49,804 nt of DNA from Bacteroidia bacterium (GCA_022180565.1 BQML01000004.1:1-49804), one strand, 5' to 3'; shown: positions 1 through 11,439, counted from the first letter of the stretch. A program made the numbers and translations. Notes: a model not told the origin generated them from the sequence alone.

Positions 1-425
1 TCCTCCATGACGCGTTCGACGAATTGCCCGGCATCGCGGAGCCAGAGATCGCTTTTCAGTTCGATGTTGACCCAACAGGTGCCGCGCACGGCGGTCAGTA
101 CTTCCTTCAGAGTGGGAATCCGTTAGCCGGCAAACGACGGATGGAACCATGATCACGCATCGAACCGCTTCAGTTCTTAGAGCGTGTAGTTGCGCACCGC
201 TCCGTTGCCTGTTGTGGTGCGCTGGAGCGTCCGGTCGTGAATCACCACCGGATGACCGTCACGTGATATTCGGACGTCAAGCTCGACCATCCGGATTTCG
301 GGATGTGCAAACGCGAAGGAAAAGGCGGCCATGGTGTTTTCGGGAGCTTTGGCGGAAATCCCCCGGTGGGCGATAACGATTGGCGGCTTTCCCGGCGACG
401 GCTGGGGTCGAAACGGATCCATCAC
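1..425 (-). pseudogene. glycerophosphodiester phosphodiesterase, partial and interrupted by three stop codons
   Basis: Family enzymes hydrolyse glycerophosphodiesters to glycerol-3-phosphate and an alcohol. The N-terminus has the family signature: IVIAHRG with the catalytic His-Arg pair, APENT, then ELDV followed by VVIHD. The reading frame stays intact to the window edge (later VNIELK is typical of the family) but holds a TAA at 177-179, a TGA at 153-155 and a TAA at 123-125. At each one the family expects Glu or Gly, so a single G-to-T change at the first codon base explains it. The gene follows adk directly: the adk stop and this ATG overlap as TGATG at 420-424, with a GTG one codon earlier. 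It is either a young pseudogene or a low-quality consensus at a contig end. The 3' end lies outside the window. Confidence 0.8.
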
Positions 426-1081
426 TCCTTCGGAAGTCCGTTCTTGAGCAACAGATCGAGGAGGGTCTTATGCACGACCGGAATGTCCTTCATGCCGTCG
501 ATCTGTGTAAACCGGCCGGACCGACGATAGAAGTCCTTAAGCGGCTTGGTTTCCTTCAGATACACTTCCAGGCGATGCCGACTCGTTTCAGGTTTGTCGT
601 CCTCCCGCTGATAGAGTTCCCCTCCGCAATCCTGACATTTCGTTGTTTCATCGTCCAATTGGTGCAGATTATAAATACGGCCGCATTGCCGGCACATGCG
701 CCGCGCCGCCAGCCGCCGAATGACCTCGTCGTGTTCGACCCGTAAGCTAATGACGCGGTCCAGTGCAATGCCCATTCGTTCAAACAATGCATCAAGCGCC
801 TTTGCCTGGGCAACTGTTCGCGGAAAGCCGTCGAGGATGAATCCCTTGCTTGCCTTCTTCGAGCTCAGGACCTCTTCGATCAGGCCGATCATGATTTCAT
901 CGGGGACGAGGTTTCCTTGGCTCATGTATTCCTGTGCTTTCATGCCGAGCGGTGTTTTGTTTTTCACCGCTGCGCGGAGGAGATCTCCTGTGGAGATATG
1001 CGGGATCGCGAATTCCTCGGCCAGGAGCTTTGCCTGCGTACCTTTGCCTACGCCGGGCGGGCCAAACAGTATAATGCGCAT
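422..1081 (-). CDS. adk: adenylate kinase, zinc-type
   Basis: Converts ATP and AMP into two ADP in the cytoplasm. The 219-residue protein starts with MRIILFGPPGVGKGT, the P-loop at residues 7-15. The NMP-binding region has STGDLLR near residues 30-36 and DGFPRT near 84-89. The LID domain carries four cysteines at about 130, 133, 149 and 152 (CRQC and CQDC), the zinc-binding form seen in many Gram-positive bacteria and also in the FCB group. The frame stays open upstream to 1207, but that extension lies inside the rlmN coding region on the same strand and matches nothing, so the ATG at 1081 is the start. It lies 13 bases after the rlmN stop and overlaps the start of the glycerophosphodiesterase relic, so the three probably share a transcript. 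No strong Shine-Dalgarno sequence is visible. Confidence 0.97.
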   Translation of the reverse strand: MRIILFGPPGVGKGTQAKLLAEEFAIPHISTGDLLRAAVKNKTPLGMKAQEYMSQGNLVPDEIMIGLIEEVLSSKKASKGFILDGFPRTVAQAKALDALFERMGIALDRVISLRVEHDEVIRRLAARRMCRQCGRIYNLHQLDDETTKCQDCGGELYQREDDKPETSRHRLEVYLKETKPLKDFYRRSGRFTQIDGMKDIPVVHKTLLDLLLKNGLPKE

Positions 1082-1094
1082 GGGGAGTCTTGTT

Positions 1095-2231
1095 CTAAGG
1101 TGAGATGGGGAAATCGTGCACGGCGACGGCGGTCGCGCGACGGAGCGAGCGCGCAGGCGCGCGCGAGGCGCTTTCTTGGACGGCCAGTTGTCCGCAAGCC
1201 GCAGCAATATCTTCTCCTGCGCTACTGCGGATCATAACGGTCAGGTGCGCTGCGCGGAGCTGTGCGGCAAATTCTTCAATTCGCTTTCGGGGACTGGCCG
1301 TCAGGGAAGCCGCGAGCCCCTTGGGCATCGTGAACGCGATCGAGTGGAACGGAATAAGGTTGATCTTCACGGGGACTGCCCGCGAAAACCTGATCAGGCG
1401 CCGCACGTCTTCGTCTGAATCGTTGAATCCCTTGAACAAAATGTATTCAAGGGTTGGCCGCAGACGGGTCTTTCGGTAGTAGTAGTCCAGGGCGCTTTGA
1501 AGCTCGACAATGCCGAATTTTCTATTGATGGGCATCAGGGCCGACCGTTGGTCGTTGTCCAGGGTGTGGAGGGAAAGGGCGAGCTTGATCTTTCGGTTTT
1601 CGTCTGCCATGCGGCGGATGCCGTTTGCCAGCCCCGCCGTGGAAATCGTGATCCGTCGTGCGCCGATGTTAAGGCCGTGGTCGTCGGTAATGATCTCGAC
1701 TGCCTTCATGACGTTCTCATAGTTCAGCAGGGGTTCTCCCATCCCCATGAACACGAGGTTGGTAATCCGTTGGGCATGGTGCTTCCTTGCCTGAAGCACT
1801 TGGTCCACGATCTCGCCGGCCGTGAGGTTGCGGAAGAAGCCCATGGTGCCTGTTGCGCAGAATGTGCAGTCGAGCGGGCAACCGACCTGGGTGGACACAC
1901 AGAGGGTGGTGCGTTGTCTGCCCCCGATTTCTTCGGCGGGGATGATGACGCTTTCAATTTCCAGCCGATCCGGGAGGCGGAAGAGGAGCTTTGTTGTGCC
2001 GTCGGCGGCCGATTGTGATGTTGCGACCACTTCGAGATTTTCGATGGTGGCGACCTGTTCGAGATCCTGGCGGAACTCCCGTGAGATATCGGTCATTTCC
2101 TCGAACGATTCCGCTCCTTCGCCGTAGAGCCATCCGAAGATCTGGCGGGCGCGGAATTTCTTTTCGCCCCGTGATTCGACAAACTCTTGCAGGTCGGCGA
2201 GGGACAGGCCTTTGAGATTTTTCTTTTGCAT
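1095..2231 (-). CDS. rlmN: dual-specificity 23S rRNA A2503 / tRNA A37 C2-methyltransferase
   Basis: Radical-SAM enzyme that methylates C2 of A2503 in 23S rRNA and of A37 in some tRNAs. The 378-residue protein has an N-terminal RNA-binding part with the typical FRARQIFGWLY, then the iron-sulfur motif CPLDCTFC (Cys 118, 122, 125), the MGMGEPLLNY SAM-binding stretch, and a Cys near 346 in AAACGQLA that matches the methyl-carrying cysteine. A tail of about 25 residues rich in Ala and Arg follows and looks lineage-specific. The ATG at 2231 is preferred over an upstream in-frame codon at 2282, because that codon lies inside a good promoter -35 (2277-2282). The gene sits just downstream of the rRNA operon terminator and ahead of adk. 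Confidence 0.96.
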   Translation of the reverse strand: MQKKNLKGLSLADLQEFVESRGEKKFRARQIFGWLYGEGAESFEEMTDISREFRQDLEQVATIENLEVVATSQSAADGTTKLLFRLPDRLEIESVIIPAEEIGGRQRTTLCVSTQVGCPLDCTFCATGTMGFFRNLTAGEIVDQVLQARKHHAQRITNLVFMGMGEPLLNYENVMKAVEIITDDHGLNIGARRITISTAGLANGIRRMADENRKIKLALSLHTLDNDQRSALMPINRKFGIVELQSALDYYYRKTRLRPTLEYILFKGFNDSDEDVRRLIRFSRAVPVKINLIPFHSIAFTMPKGLAASLTASPRKRIEEFAAQLRAAHLTVMIRSSAGEDIAAACGQLAVQESASRAPARSLRRATAVAVHDFPISP

Positions 2232-2253
2232 GGTGCGACGGTGGTGGGTGGAC

Positions 2254-2282
2254 AATGTACGGAAAGCTTTCTGCGATGGCAA
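2254..2282 (-). promoter_or_regulatory. promoter of rlmN-adk
   Basis: On the minus strand, TTGCCA (2282-2277), 17 bases, TACATT (2259-2254). The predicted transcript starts near 2247 and leaves about 15 bases before the rlmN ATG at 2231. It therefore rules out the longer in-frame start at 2282. Confidence 0.6.
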
Positions 2283-2453
2283 GGAGGGGGAAGCGCTTGT
2301 CGGGATCGAGAGGGGCGGGCCAAGGAAAGAGTTCCCCGGGGATTCACCGTTCCGAAGGGTTTGGAATGGGTTCCGGCGTCGTTCTTGGTGGGGCGAGCGA
2401 AAGCGGAAGTCCGCCTCGTGGCTGCGGGGTTTTTCTCTTTGTTCTGCGGGCGG

Positions 2454-2491
2454 AAAAAAACAACCCCTTCAAGTTGAGACCTGAAGGGGTT
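2454..2491 (-). terminator. Rho-independent terminator of the rRNA operon
   Basis: Read on the minus strand, AACCCCTTCA (2491-2482) pairs perfectly with TGAAGGGGTT (2471-2462) around a 10-base loop, followed by G and seven T residues (2460-2454). It lies about 10 bases past the 5S rRNA 3' end. Confidence 0.9.
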
Positions 2492-2500
2492 GAAAGAAAT

Positions 2501-2615
<115 letters not shown>

Positions 2616-2995
2616 AACACTCATTGAAAAGAGTGCACAAGAGTTGTGCAACCCATTATTGATGCACCGTCTGCGTTTGCAGATCCGGCTGTGCTCAATA
2701 AAAATAATGGTTAAGTCTCACGACCGATTAGTACCGCTCGACTCACGCATTACTGCGTTTTCATCTGCGGCCTATCAACCAAGTCATCTCCTTGGGGTCT
2801 TTAGTCTCCGCCGAAGCGGAGAGGGGAAGCCTCATCTTAGGGTGGGTTTCGCACTTAGATGCTTTCAGTGCTTATCCCGTCCGGACATGGCTACTGAGCA
2901 GTGCCACTGGCGTGACAACTCATACACCGTCGGTCCGTTCACTCTGGTCCTCTCGTACTAGGAGCGACGCCCTTCAAGCTTCCTACGCCCGCACA

Positions 2996-3034
<39 letters not shown>

Positions 3035-3065
3035 TTCACGTACCGCTTTAATTGGCGAACAGCCA

Positions 3066-3096
<31 letters not shown>

Positions 3097-3151
3097 CGAT
3101 GAACCGACATCGAGGTGCCAAACCTGGCCGTCGATATGAACTCTTGGGCCA

Positions 3152-3185
<34 letters not shown>

Positions 3186-3343
3186 TTTAAGTGCCGGCCC
3201 TTCCACTCGGAACCGGCAGATCACTAAGTCCTGCTTTCGCATCTGCTCGACTTGTAGGTCTCGCAGTTAAGCTCCCTTGTGCCTTTACACTCGCCGCATG
3301 ATTACCGACCATGCTGAGGGAACCTTTGAGAGCCTCCGTTACG

Positions 3344-3380
<37 letters not shown>

Positions 3381-3632
3381 AACATTGTCCCTCCACCGGA
3401 TTCACGGCAGCAGGTTAGAATTCAATCAGAACAAGGGTGGTATTTCACTGGCGACTCCGCCGAGGCTAGCGCCCCGGCTTCAACGTCTCCCACCTATGCT
3501 ACACATGTTTTGACCGAACCCAATGCTAGGGTGCAGTAAAGGTGCACGGGGTCTTTCCGTCCATGTGCGGGTAACCGGCGTCTTCACCGGTACCACAAGT
3601 TCACCGAGCCCGTGGTTGAGACAGTGACCAAA

Positions 3633-4398
<766 letters not shown>

Positions 4399-4581
4399 GT
4401 CGCGAGCTTCTCCGCCTTGCGGCGGATAACCCGCTTCCTTAACCTTCCGGCACCGGGCAGGTGTCACTCCCTATACGTCGCCTTCACGGCTTAGCAGAGA
4501 GATGTGTTTTTGATAAACAGTCGCTTGGCCCATTTCACTGCGGCCCAATTCCGCTTGGATTGTGCATCCTCACGTACTATG

Positions 4582-4626
<45 letters not shown>

Positions 4627-5869
4627 TAACCACGGCTCACTCGAGCACCTTAGGATTTTCACCCCATCTACCTGTGTCGGTTTGCGGTACGGGCACCGTG
4701 CAGTCTCCCATACGAGGTTTTTCTCGGCAGCATGATTACGTCGAGTTGTGGCCCTTGCGGGCACCCTGTTCACCTCTCGGCGATAGCTTCCGGGCGGATT
4801 TGCCAACCCGGAACGCCTACGGGCTTAAACCACCTAATCCAACAGGTGGCCCGACTTCACTTCTGCGTCACCCCTTATGGTCAAACGACTACACAGTGGT
4901 ACAGGAATATTGCGCCTGTTTTCCATCGGCTACGCCTTTCGGCCTCACCTTAGGGTCCGACTAACCCTGAGACGATTAACGTTGCTCAGGAAACCTTAGA
5001 TTTTCGGTGTCCAGGTTTTTCACCTGGATTATCGTTACTTATGCCTACATCTTCGTTTCCATCAACTCCAGCATGGCTCGCGCCACACCTTCGCTGTCGA
5101 TGGAATGCTCCCCTACCACAGGGCCGATCCGAGGACCGGCCTATCCGCAGCTTCGGTACAGGACTTTAGTCCCGAGTATTGTCGGCGCCAAGTCGCTTGA
5201 CTAGTGAGCTATTACGCACTCTTTAAATGAATGGCTGCTTCTAAGCCAACATCCTAGTTGTCTGAGCAACTTAACATCCTTTCTCTGTTAGTCCCGATTT
5301 GGGGACCTTAGCCGGCGGTCTGGGTTATTCCCCTCTCGGCGTCGAAGCTTATCCCTCGTCGCCTGACTCCCGGGAAACATGTCAACGGAATTCGGAGTTT
5401 GTCTGGGTTTGGTATCGTTGTGACGACCCTAGCCCAATCAGTGCTCTACCTCCGCGACACTCTTGCCCGAGGCTAGCCCTAAAGCTATTTCGGGGAGTAC
5501 GAGCTATCTCCGAGTTTGATTGGTCTTTCGCTCCTACCCTCAGTTCATCCGAGCGGTTTTCAACCCACATCAGTTCGGGCCTCCATGAGGTGTTACCCTC
5601 ACTTCACCCTGACCAAGGGTAGATCACACGGGTTCGCGTCTGCGGCATGGTACTGAATCCCGCCTTGCGGCGGGCAGGCGCCCATTTCGGACTTGCTTTC
5701 GCTGCGGCTACTGACCTGAGGCCATTAACCTTGCACCATACCAGCAACTCGTAGGCTCATTAAGCAAAAGGCACGCTGTCACTCCTCCGCAATGCAAGCA
5801 CTGCGGATTCGCTCCAACCGTTTGTAAGCACACGGTTTCAGGTACTATTTCACCCTCCTGTTAGGAGTG

Positions 5870-5914
<45 letters not shown>

Positions 5915-6433
5915 AGAGTATTTAGCCTTACCAGATGGTTCTGGCGGATTCCCACAGACTTTCACCTGCTCCGTGGTACTTGGGATACACTCTGGAGTCA
6001 CTGCGCTTTCACGTACGGGACTATCACCCTCTGTGGTTCAACTTTCCAGATGATTCGGCTAGCACAATGATTTGTTACTCCATGACCTAGTAGCGCTTCG
6101 GTCTGAGTGTCCCACAACACCCCTGATACAACGGTCGCTCCCTTGAGCGTATCAGAAGGTTTAGGCTGTTTCCTTTTCGCTCGCCGCTACTAAGGAAATC
6201 ACGGTTGTTTTCTCTTCCTGGGGGTACTGAGATGTTTCACTTCTCCCCGTTGGCTCTGCACTGCCTATGGATTCAGCAGTGAGTACTGCGACATGACTCG
6301 CAGTGGGTTGCCCCATTCGGACATCACCGGGTCAGAGGCTGTTTCCGCCTTACCGGTGCATTTCGTCGGTAACCACGTCCTTCATCGCCTTTTGGTGCCA
6401 AGGCATCCACCGTATGCCCTTTGTAACTTAACC

Positions 6434-6759
6434 AAAAATCTTTATTGACTCACAGACAGATCTGCACTCCGTCCGCCACCGCCGAAGCGGCATTGGACAA
6501 AGATGGCTGCAGAAATTCCGATTTCATCCCTGAAGGGGAATCCGTCGGACAGGTGCATCAATAAAAGATTGGACGAGTTTATGTGTCGTAGATGCTTTGT
6601 ACTTTTCTTTAGGCTCTTGTGCAACAAGCTTTCACCCGTTTGCCCATCCGACTCGCAGGCCGGACAAGCTACTAGCTGTTACTCGCTTGCTGGACTCTTT
6701 TCAATTGTCAAAGAACGCAGAGAATGATCCATTGGAAAAATTCCAACGGCAACTTCTCG
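6434..6759 (-). other. spacer between tRNA-Ala and 23S rRNA
   Basis: 326 bases without a gene. It holds the second boxA (6704-6717), just downstream of tRNA-Ala in the direction of transcription. Short ORFs on both strands here are not supported. The region next to the 23S 5' end should form part of the 23S processing stem, but I did not resolve a long helix. Confidence 0.7.
6704..6717 (-). promoter_or_regulatory. boxA antitermination element, spacer copy
   Basis: The minus strand reads GCGTTCTTTGACAATTG, close to the bacterial boxA core TGCTCTTTGACAA. It sits between tRNA-Ala and 23S, the usual place for a second NusB/NusE-binding boxA in rRNA operons. Confidence 0.65.
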
Positions 6760-6832
6760 TGGAGCTGATCGGGATCGAACCGACGACCTTCTGGTTGCAA
6801 ACCAGACGCTCTCCCAACTGAGCTACAGCCCC
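6760..6832 (-). tRNA. tRNA-Ala (anticodon UGC)
   Basis: The acceptor stem GGGGCTG pairs with CAGCTCC, including the G3-U70 wobble that identifies alanine tRNAs. The anticodon arm is TCTGG-TTTGCAA-CCAGA, anticodon TGC. The T arm contains GTTCGATCC. The discriminator is A and CCA is not encoded. It lies in the 16S-23S spacer, downstream of tRNA-Ile. Confidence 0.97.
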
Positions 6833-6839
6833 TCAAAGC

Positions 6840-6873
6840 AAATTCGAAATTCGAAATTCGAATTTCGAAATTC
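6840..6873. repeat. heptamer array AAATTCG, about five units
   Basis: Units at 6840, 6847, 6854, 6861 and 6868 follow AAATTCG, the fourth being AATTTCG. Because the unit is partly self-complementary, the array can also fold back on itself. It fills the gap between the two spacer tRNAs. Confidence 0.9.
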
Positions 6874-6901
6874 TTGAGGCGCTTTTCATCACACGCCTTT
6901 G

Positions 6902-6975
<74 letters not shown>

Positions 6976-6978
6976 AGC

Positions 6979-7027
6979 ATGGAAAATGGAAAATGGAAAA
7001 TGGGAAATGGGAAATGGAAAATGGGAA
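6979..7027. repeat. heptamer array ATGGAAA, seven units
   Basis: Seven exact-length units from 6979 vary only between ATGGAAA and ATGGGAA. The array begins four bases after the tRNA-Ile 5' end. It could pair in part with the pyrimidine-rich array immediately next to it. Confidence 0.9.
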
Positions 7028-7030
7028 GTG

Positions 7031-7072
7031 TCAATGATCAATTTTCCCTTTCCAATTTTCAATTATCAATAA
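7031..7072. repeat. degenerate heptamer array TCAATNN, six units
   Basis: Units in a seven-base phase: TCAATGA, TCAATTT, TCCCTTT, CCAATTT, TCAATTA, TCAATAA. It follows the ATGGAAA array and lies between tRNA-Ile and the 16S 3' end. Confidence 0.75.
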
Positions 7073-7160
7073 TGAAAAGGTGTGCCGCCTGCAAACCGAA
7101 TCGAACAAGGCAGTTTTCGAAACTTGAGCTTTGCCTCTTGCCTTTCGGAAGAGGAGTGCT

Positions 7161-8739
<1,579 letters not shown>

Positions 8740-8839
8740 AAGATTTCTTCAACTTCAAGTTTGAATCCCTATCATTCACAGATGTCTGTGAAGCTAGGTT
8801 GAACTACCTCAATTCAATCGACTTGAGGCTGTGCACACC

Positions 8840-8852
8840 TTTTCAAAGAACA
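8840..8852 (-). promoter_or_regulatory. boxA antitermination element, leader copy
   Basis: The minus strand reads TGTTCTTTGAAAAGG, a good boxA match, about 100 bases upstream of the 16S gene and downstream of the leader hairpin. A second boxA precedes the 23S gene. Confidence 0.65.
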
Positions 8853-8968
8853 CTCTCTCACTCCGCCCGATGCTCGCTAAAAATGCCCATGAACTGCATG
8901 GGCATTCTCAACCAAAAACCTCAAAGAAAGCACCCGACGAAGGTAACCCCCGATTTTACGGGGTCATA

Positions 8969-8997
8969 AATATACCATGCTTCTTTGTAAAAGTCAA
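8969..8997 (-). promoter_or_regulatory. rRNA operon promoter
   Basis: TTGACT (8997-8992), 17 bases, TATATT (8974-8969) on the minus strand. It also partly fits the Bacteroidota pattern TTG...TAnnTTTG (TATATTTA). Transcription should start near 8962, leaving a leader of about 220 bases with a hairpin and a boxA. Confidence 0.8.
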
Positions 8998-9127
8998 TAT
9001 CCAAACATCCTGAACTAAACTTTTTTCTCTGTCTGTCACCGATCCCCAAACCTCCCTTACACCCCCTTCTCGCCTCCCACATCTGCAACCGGAAAAATCC
9101 AAGAAAATCAACAGGAATTCGACCCTT

Positions 9128-10066
9128 CTATGCCCGTTGCTTCAAAATCTCCCTCCGAACCTGCTTTTCCATCCGCAAATGTTCCTCCGCCGAAATCCCA
9201 AACATCTCTCTGAGCTCATCCAGACGCTCCGAATCCTCGGGCGAAATTGAGCCGTCCTTCCAGCCGCTCACAACGGCTTCCAGATAAATCTCAAGCTGGA
9301 CCTCCACCTCAAGACTCGCGTGCTCTTCCGGAGTGATCCCCAGCGACTTTCTCAGTGTTGCCAACAAGACCTGCTCATCCTTGCTCAATGCCCCATCTGC
9401 CCAGGCCTGTTTGAGGGCCGAACAGTAGGCTTGGACCGCCGCCGGGCTGGCCTTCCCACCCTTTGCAGATTCCGCTTTCTTCTTCTCTTCTTCCGCCTTC
9501 TTCTTCCGAGCTTCCTCCTCCGCCTTCTTCCGCTTTGCCTCTTCTTCAAGCCTCTTCTGCTCCTCGATCTTCCTTCGGGCTTCCTCGATCTTCCTCCGCG
9601 CCTCTTCTTCCTTCCTCCGCGCTTCCTCTTCCGCCCTCTTCTGAGCAACCAACTCCGCCTGCCGCTTCGCTTCCTCCATCGCCTTGCGCCGCTCTTCTTC
9701 CTCCTTCAACCGCTGAGCTTCCTCGGCCTTTTTCCGGGCCTCCTCCTCAGCTTTGCGGATCGCCTCCTCCTCGGCCTTTCTCCGGGCCTCCTCCTCGGCC
9801 TTCTGCTTCGCTTCTTCCTCCGCCTGCTTGCGCCTCTCCTCTTCGATCTTCCGGAGCGCCTCTTCTTCCTTCCTCCGCGCTTCGTCCTCCTTTTCCTTGG
9901 CCTCCTCCTCTTCCCGGCGCTTCGCCTCCTCCTCGGCACGACGCGCCTCTTCCGCGCGCTTCTCGGCATCGTCCGCCGACTCAGCACTCTTCCGCTTCTG
10001 CTCAAGAATCTTCTTCTTGAGTTCCTCAACCTTTCTTCGTTGTTCTTCCAGTTCAGCTGTATTCAT
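9128..10066 (-). CDS. Lys/Glu/Arg/Ala-rich coiled-coil protein with two C-terminal DG repeats
   Basis: 312 residues with no signal peptide. Residues 1-205 are almost only E, K, R and A in heptad-like runs, a very long charged coiled coil. After a short Gly/Ala/Pro linker, two similar segments of about 46 residues follow (about 213-257 and 262-308). Each has AW.DG.LS.DE or GWKDGSISPED, a conserved leucine-rich helix, then LGI or FGI, (T/S)-x-E-E-H and an acidic helix. I do not recognise a named domain for these repeats. The DG-x-(L/I)-S-x-(D/E) core faintly recalls EF-hand or TerB-like helical modules. The function is unknown; a scaffold or cytoskeletal-type rod is possible from the composition only. 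It is transcribed from its own promoter (10144-10172), away from the Yip1-like gene. Confidence 0.85.
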   Translation of the reverse strand: MNTAELEEQRRKVEELKKKILEQKRKSAESADDAEKRAEEARRAEEEAKRREEEEAKEKEDEARRKEEEALRKIEEERRKQAEEEAKQKAEEEARRKAEEEAIRKAEEEARKKAEEAQRLKEEEERRKAMEEAKRQAELVAQKRAEEEARRKEEEARRKIEEARRKIEEQKRLEEEAKRKKAEEEARKKKAEEEKKKAESAKGGKASPAAVQAYCSALKQAWADGALSKDEQVLLATLRKSLGITPEEHASLEVEVQLEIYLEAVVSGWKDGSISPEDSERLDELREMFGISAEEHLRMEKQVRREILKQRA

Positions 10067-10143
10067 GGTCAGATTCTGGAGTTCCGGGCGGGCCTGTGCG
10101 TTTCTTTACGAAGAGAATTCCCCTGTACGCATTAAACCTCTCG

Positions 10144-10172
10144 AATATATCCATTAAACGACCGAATGTCAA
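10144..10172 (-). promoter_or_regulatory. promoter of the coiled-coil protein gene
   Basis: A consensus TTGACA (10172-10167), 17 bases, then TATATT (10149-10144) on the minus strand, about 78 bases upstream of the ATG at 10066. It lies back to back with the Yip1-like gene promoter. Confidence 0.75.
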
Positions 10173-10190
10173 CCGGGACCGGAAAGGCCT

Positions 10191-10219
10191 TTGCGCATTG
10201 ACCCAAAAGTCCGTACATT
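10191..10219 (+). promoter_or_regulatory. promoter of the Yip1-like gene
   Basis: TTGCGC (10191-10196), 17 bases, TACATT (10214-10219). It precedes an AGGAG at 10252-10256 and the GTG start at 10265. Confidence 0.5.
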
Positions 10220-10264
10220 GGCGCCGCACAGCAGAATCCATTCCATAACGCAGGAGAACTCCCC

Positions 10265-11014
10265 GTGGAAACACCGGAAACCGCCGCCTCCCCAGATTCG
10301 ATGGGAACAAGAATCGCCAATGTCTTCGCTTCCCCTTCCGAGGCCTTCCAGGGACTCGATACCAACCCACCGCGTTCTCTCCACTGGGTTATTCCGTTCA
10401 TCCTGATCCTTGCCCTTGGCGTTTTCTCCGTTTACCTGATTTTCTCCACGGAGAGCCTCCGGGATCAAATCTATGATTTACAGGCCCGGCAGTTTGAAAA
10501 AGCTGTGGCCGAAGGGCAAATGACCCAACAACAGGCCGACCAGATTCGCGATCGGATGGAACAGACAGGGTTGGGACTCTTCATGGTGTTCGGAGCCATT
10601 CCCATCGTTCTCTTTACTGCGGCCTACTTCTTCCTTGGAGCCCTCTTCCTCTGGCTCGCTTCAAAGATCGTCTTCAAAACGCAGTTGAAGTATGGCAAGT
10701 ACCTCGAGATGTACGGCCTTGCCTCCTGGATCGGCGTGCTCGGATCGCTGGTCACGCTCGTGATGTTCCTCGGATTAAATTCCATTTTTGCTACTCCCAG
10801 CTTGGGGCTGCTCTACCTTGATAGCTTCGACCCCACAAACACGATGCACAAGCTTGCAGGAGCGTTCAATGTTTTCTCCGTCTGGCAGGCAGTCGTTATC
10901 GGCATGGGCTTGAGTGCATTCTCGCGACAGCCCTCCGGAAAGGGCATTGCGGTTGCCCTGGTTCTCTGGGCCATCTGGCTCGCCGTCGGCGTTCCCCTTG
11001 GTCTGATTCGCTAA
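10265..11014 (+). CDS. Yip1-family integral membrane protein
   Basis: 249 residues. A short soluble N-terminus (residues 1-40, containing a VFASPSEAF-like motif typical of bacterial YIP1 proteins) is followed by five hydrophobic segments near 41-60, 104-132, 152-171, 198-218 and 226-246, with a polar stretch at about 65-102 after the first. Bacterial YIP1-domain proteins have no firmly assigned function; they are inner-membrane proteins. The start is GTG at 10265, supported by AGGAG eight bases upstream. An ATG at codon 13 (MGTRIAN) is the alternative. The stop overlaps by four bases with the stop of the convergent membrane-protein gene. Confidence 0.8.
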   Translation: METPETAASPDSMGTRIANVFASPSEAFQGLDTNPPRSLHWVIPFILILALGVFSVYLIFSTESLRDQIYDLQARQFEKAVAEGQMTQQQADQIRDRMEQTGLGLFMVFGAIPIVLFTAAYFFLGALFLWLASKIVFKTQLKYGKYLEMYGLASWIGVLGSLVTLVMFLGLNSIFATPSLGLLYLDSFDPTNTMHKLAGAFNVFSVWQAVVIGMGLSAFSRQPSGKGIAVALVLWAIWLAVGVPLGLIR

Positions 11015-11439
11015 CCCCTTGTTTCCCCGTCCGCCCGCGGGCCTCCCTGCGGGTGGCCGGGGAATACTGCAGACCGTTCCACAAGATCCCTCAGCGTTTT
11101 CAGCTCTCTTTCAAGCCGGTCCATCTGGTCGTTGTGCCTCAGCCACACTTCGCTGCGCTTCATGGCCTGACGTTCGGCCATTTGCGCCGCCCGTACGACC
11201 TTGTCCATGAAATAGCCAAACACCCAGACGCCGAGAAATCCGAGCGGCACAATGAGGATCAGCAACGAGCGGAGCCGCGGGATGCCGAAGAAGACCTGCA
11301 GTTTATCGCTTGCCGTAATGATGAGGAGGGTGAAGTTCACAACGACCAGAAACGATTGGCCGAGGTCGAAGCGGTACTTTTGCGCAAAGAAAACCTCGCG
11401 CCATCGCGCCAGACGATGTCTGAGAGTGACCGAGGGCAT
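11011..11439 (-). CDS. small membrane protein with C-terminal coiled coil, unknown function
   Basis: 142 residues with two hydrophobic helices near residues 29-46 and 57-78, then a charged segment with RLERELKTLRDLVER that should form a coiled coil in the cytoplasm. I recognise no family beyond a general resemblance to short two-helix membrane proteins. The ATG at 11439 has AGGAAAGGA upstream and a promoter at 11468-11496, which supports it as a real gene. It converges with the Yip1-like gene and overlaps its stop codon. Confidence 0.7.
   Translation of the reverse strand: MPSVTLRHRLARWREVFFAQKYRFDLGQSFLVVVNFTLLIITASDKLQVFFGIPRLRSLLILIVPLGFLGVWVFGYFMDKVVRAAQMAERQAMKRSEVWLRHNDQMDRLERELKTLRDLVERSAVFPGHPQGGPRADGETRG

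Larger units (their letters stand above)
8740..9127 (-). other. rRNA operon leader and upstream region, no gene
   Basis: About 390 bases without a gene. In the direction of transcription it holds the promoter (8997-8969), a perfect 9-bp hairpin ATGCCCATG-loop-CATGGGCAT (8905-8883) and a boxA (8852-8840), then the 16S 5' end. The stretch 9005-9120, between the promoter and the next gene, shows nothing recognisable. Small ORFs on the plus strand here are not supported. Confidence 0.8.

Noticed and set aside
123-425. A reassigned stop codon as the explanation for the glycerophosphodiesterase stops
   Set aside because: All three stops (TAA twice, TGA once) would have to mean Glu and Gly here, while every other gene in the window ends normally at TAA, TAG or TGA.
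9320-10135. A 271-codon Leu/Pro/Phe-rich plus-strand ORF opposite the coiled-coil protein
   Set aside because: It arises because the opposite strand of Lys/Glu codons reads as Leu/Phe/Ser codons. It has no promoter and no domain; the minus-strand gene has both a consensus promoter and a repeat domain.
10896-11210. Small ORFs near the convergent ends of the Yip1-like and small membrane genes
   Set aside because: They overlap real genes in other frames and lack start signals.
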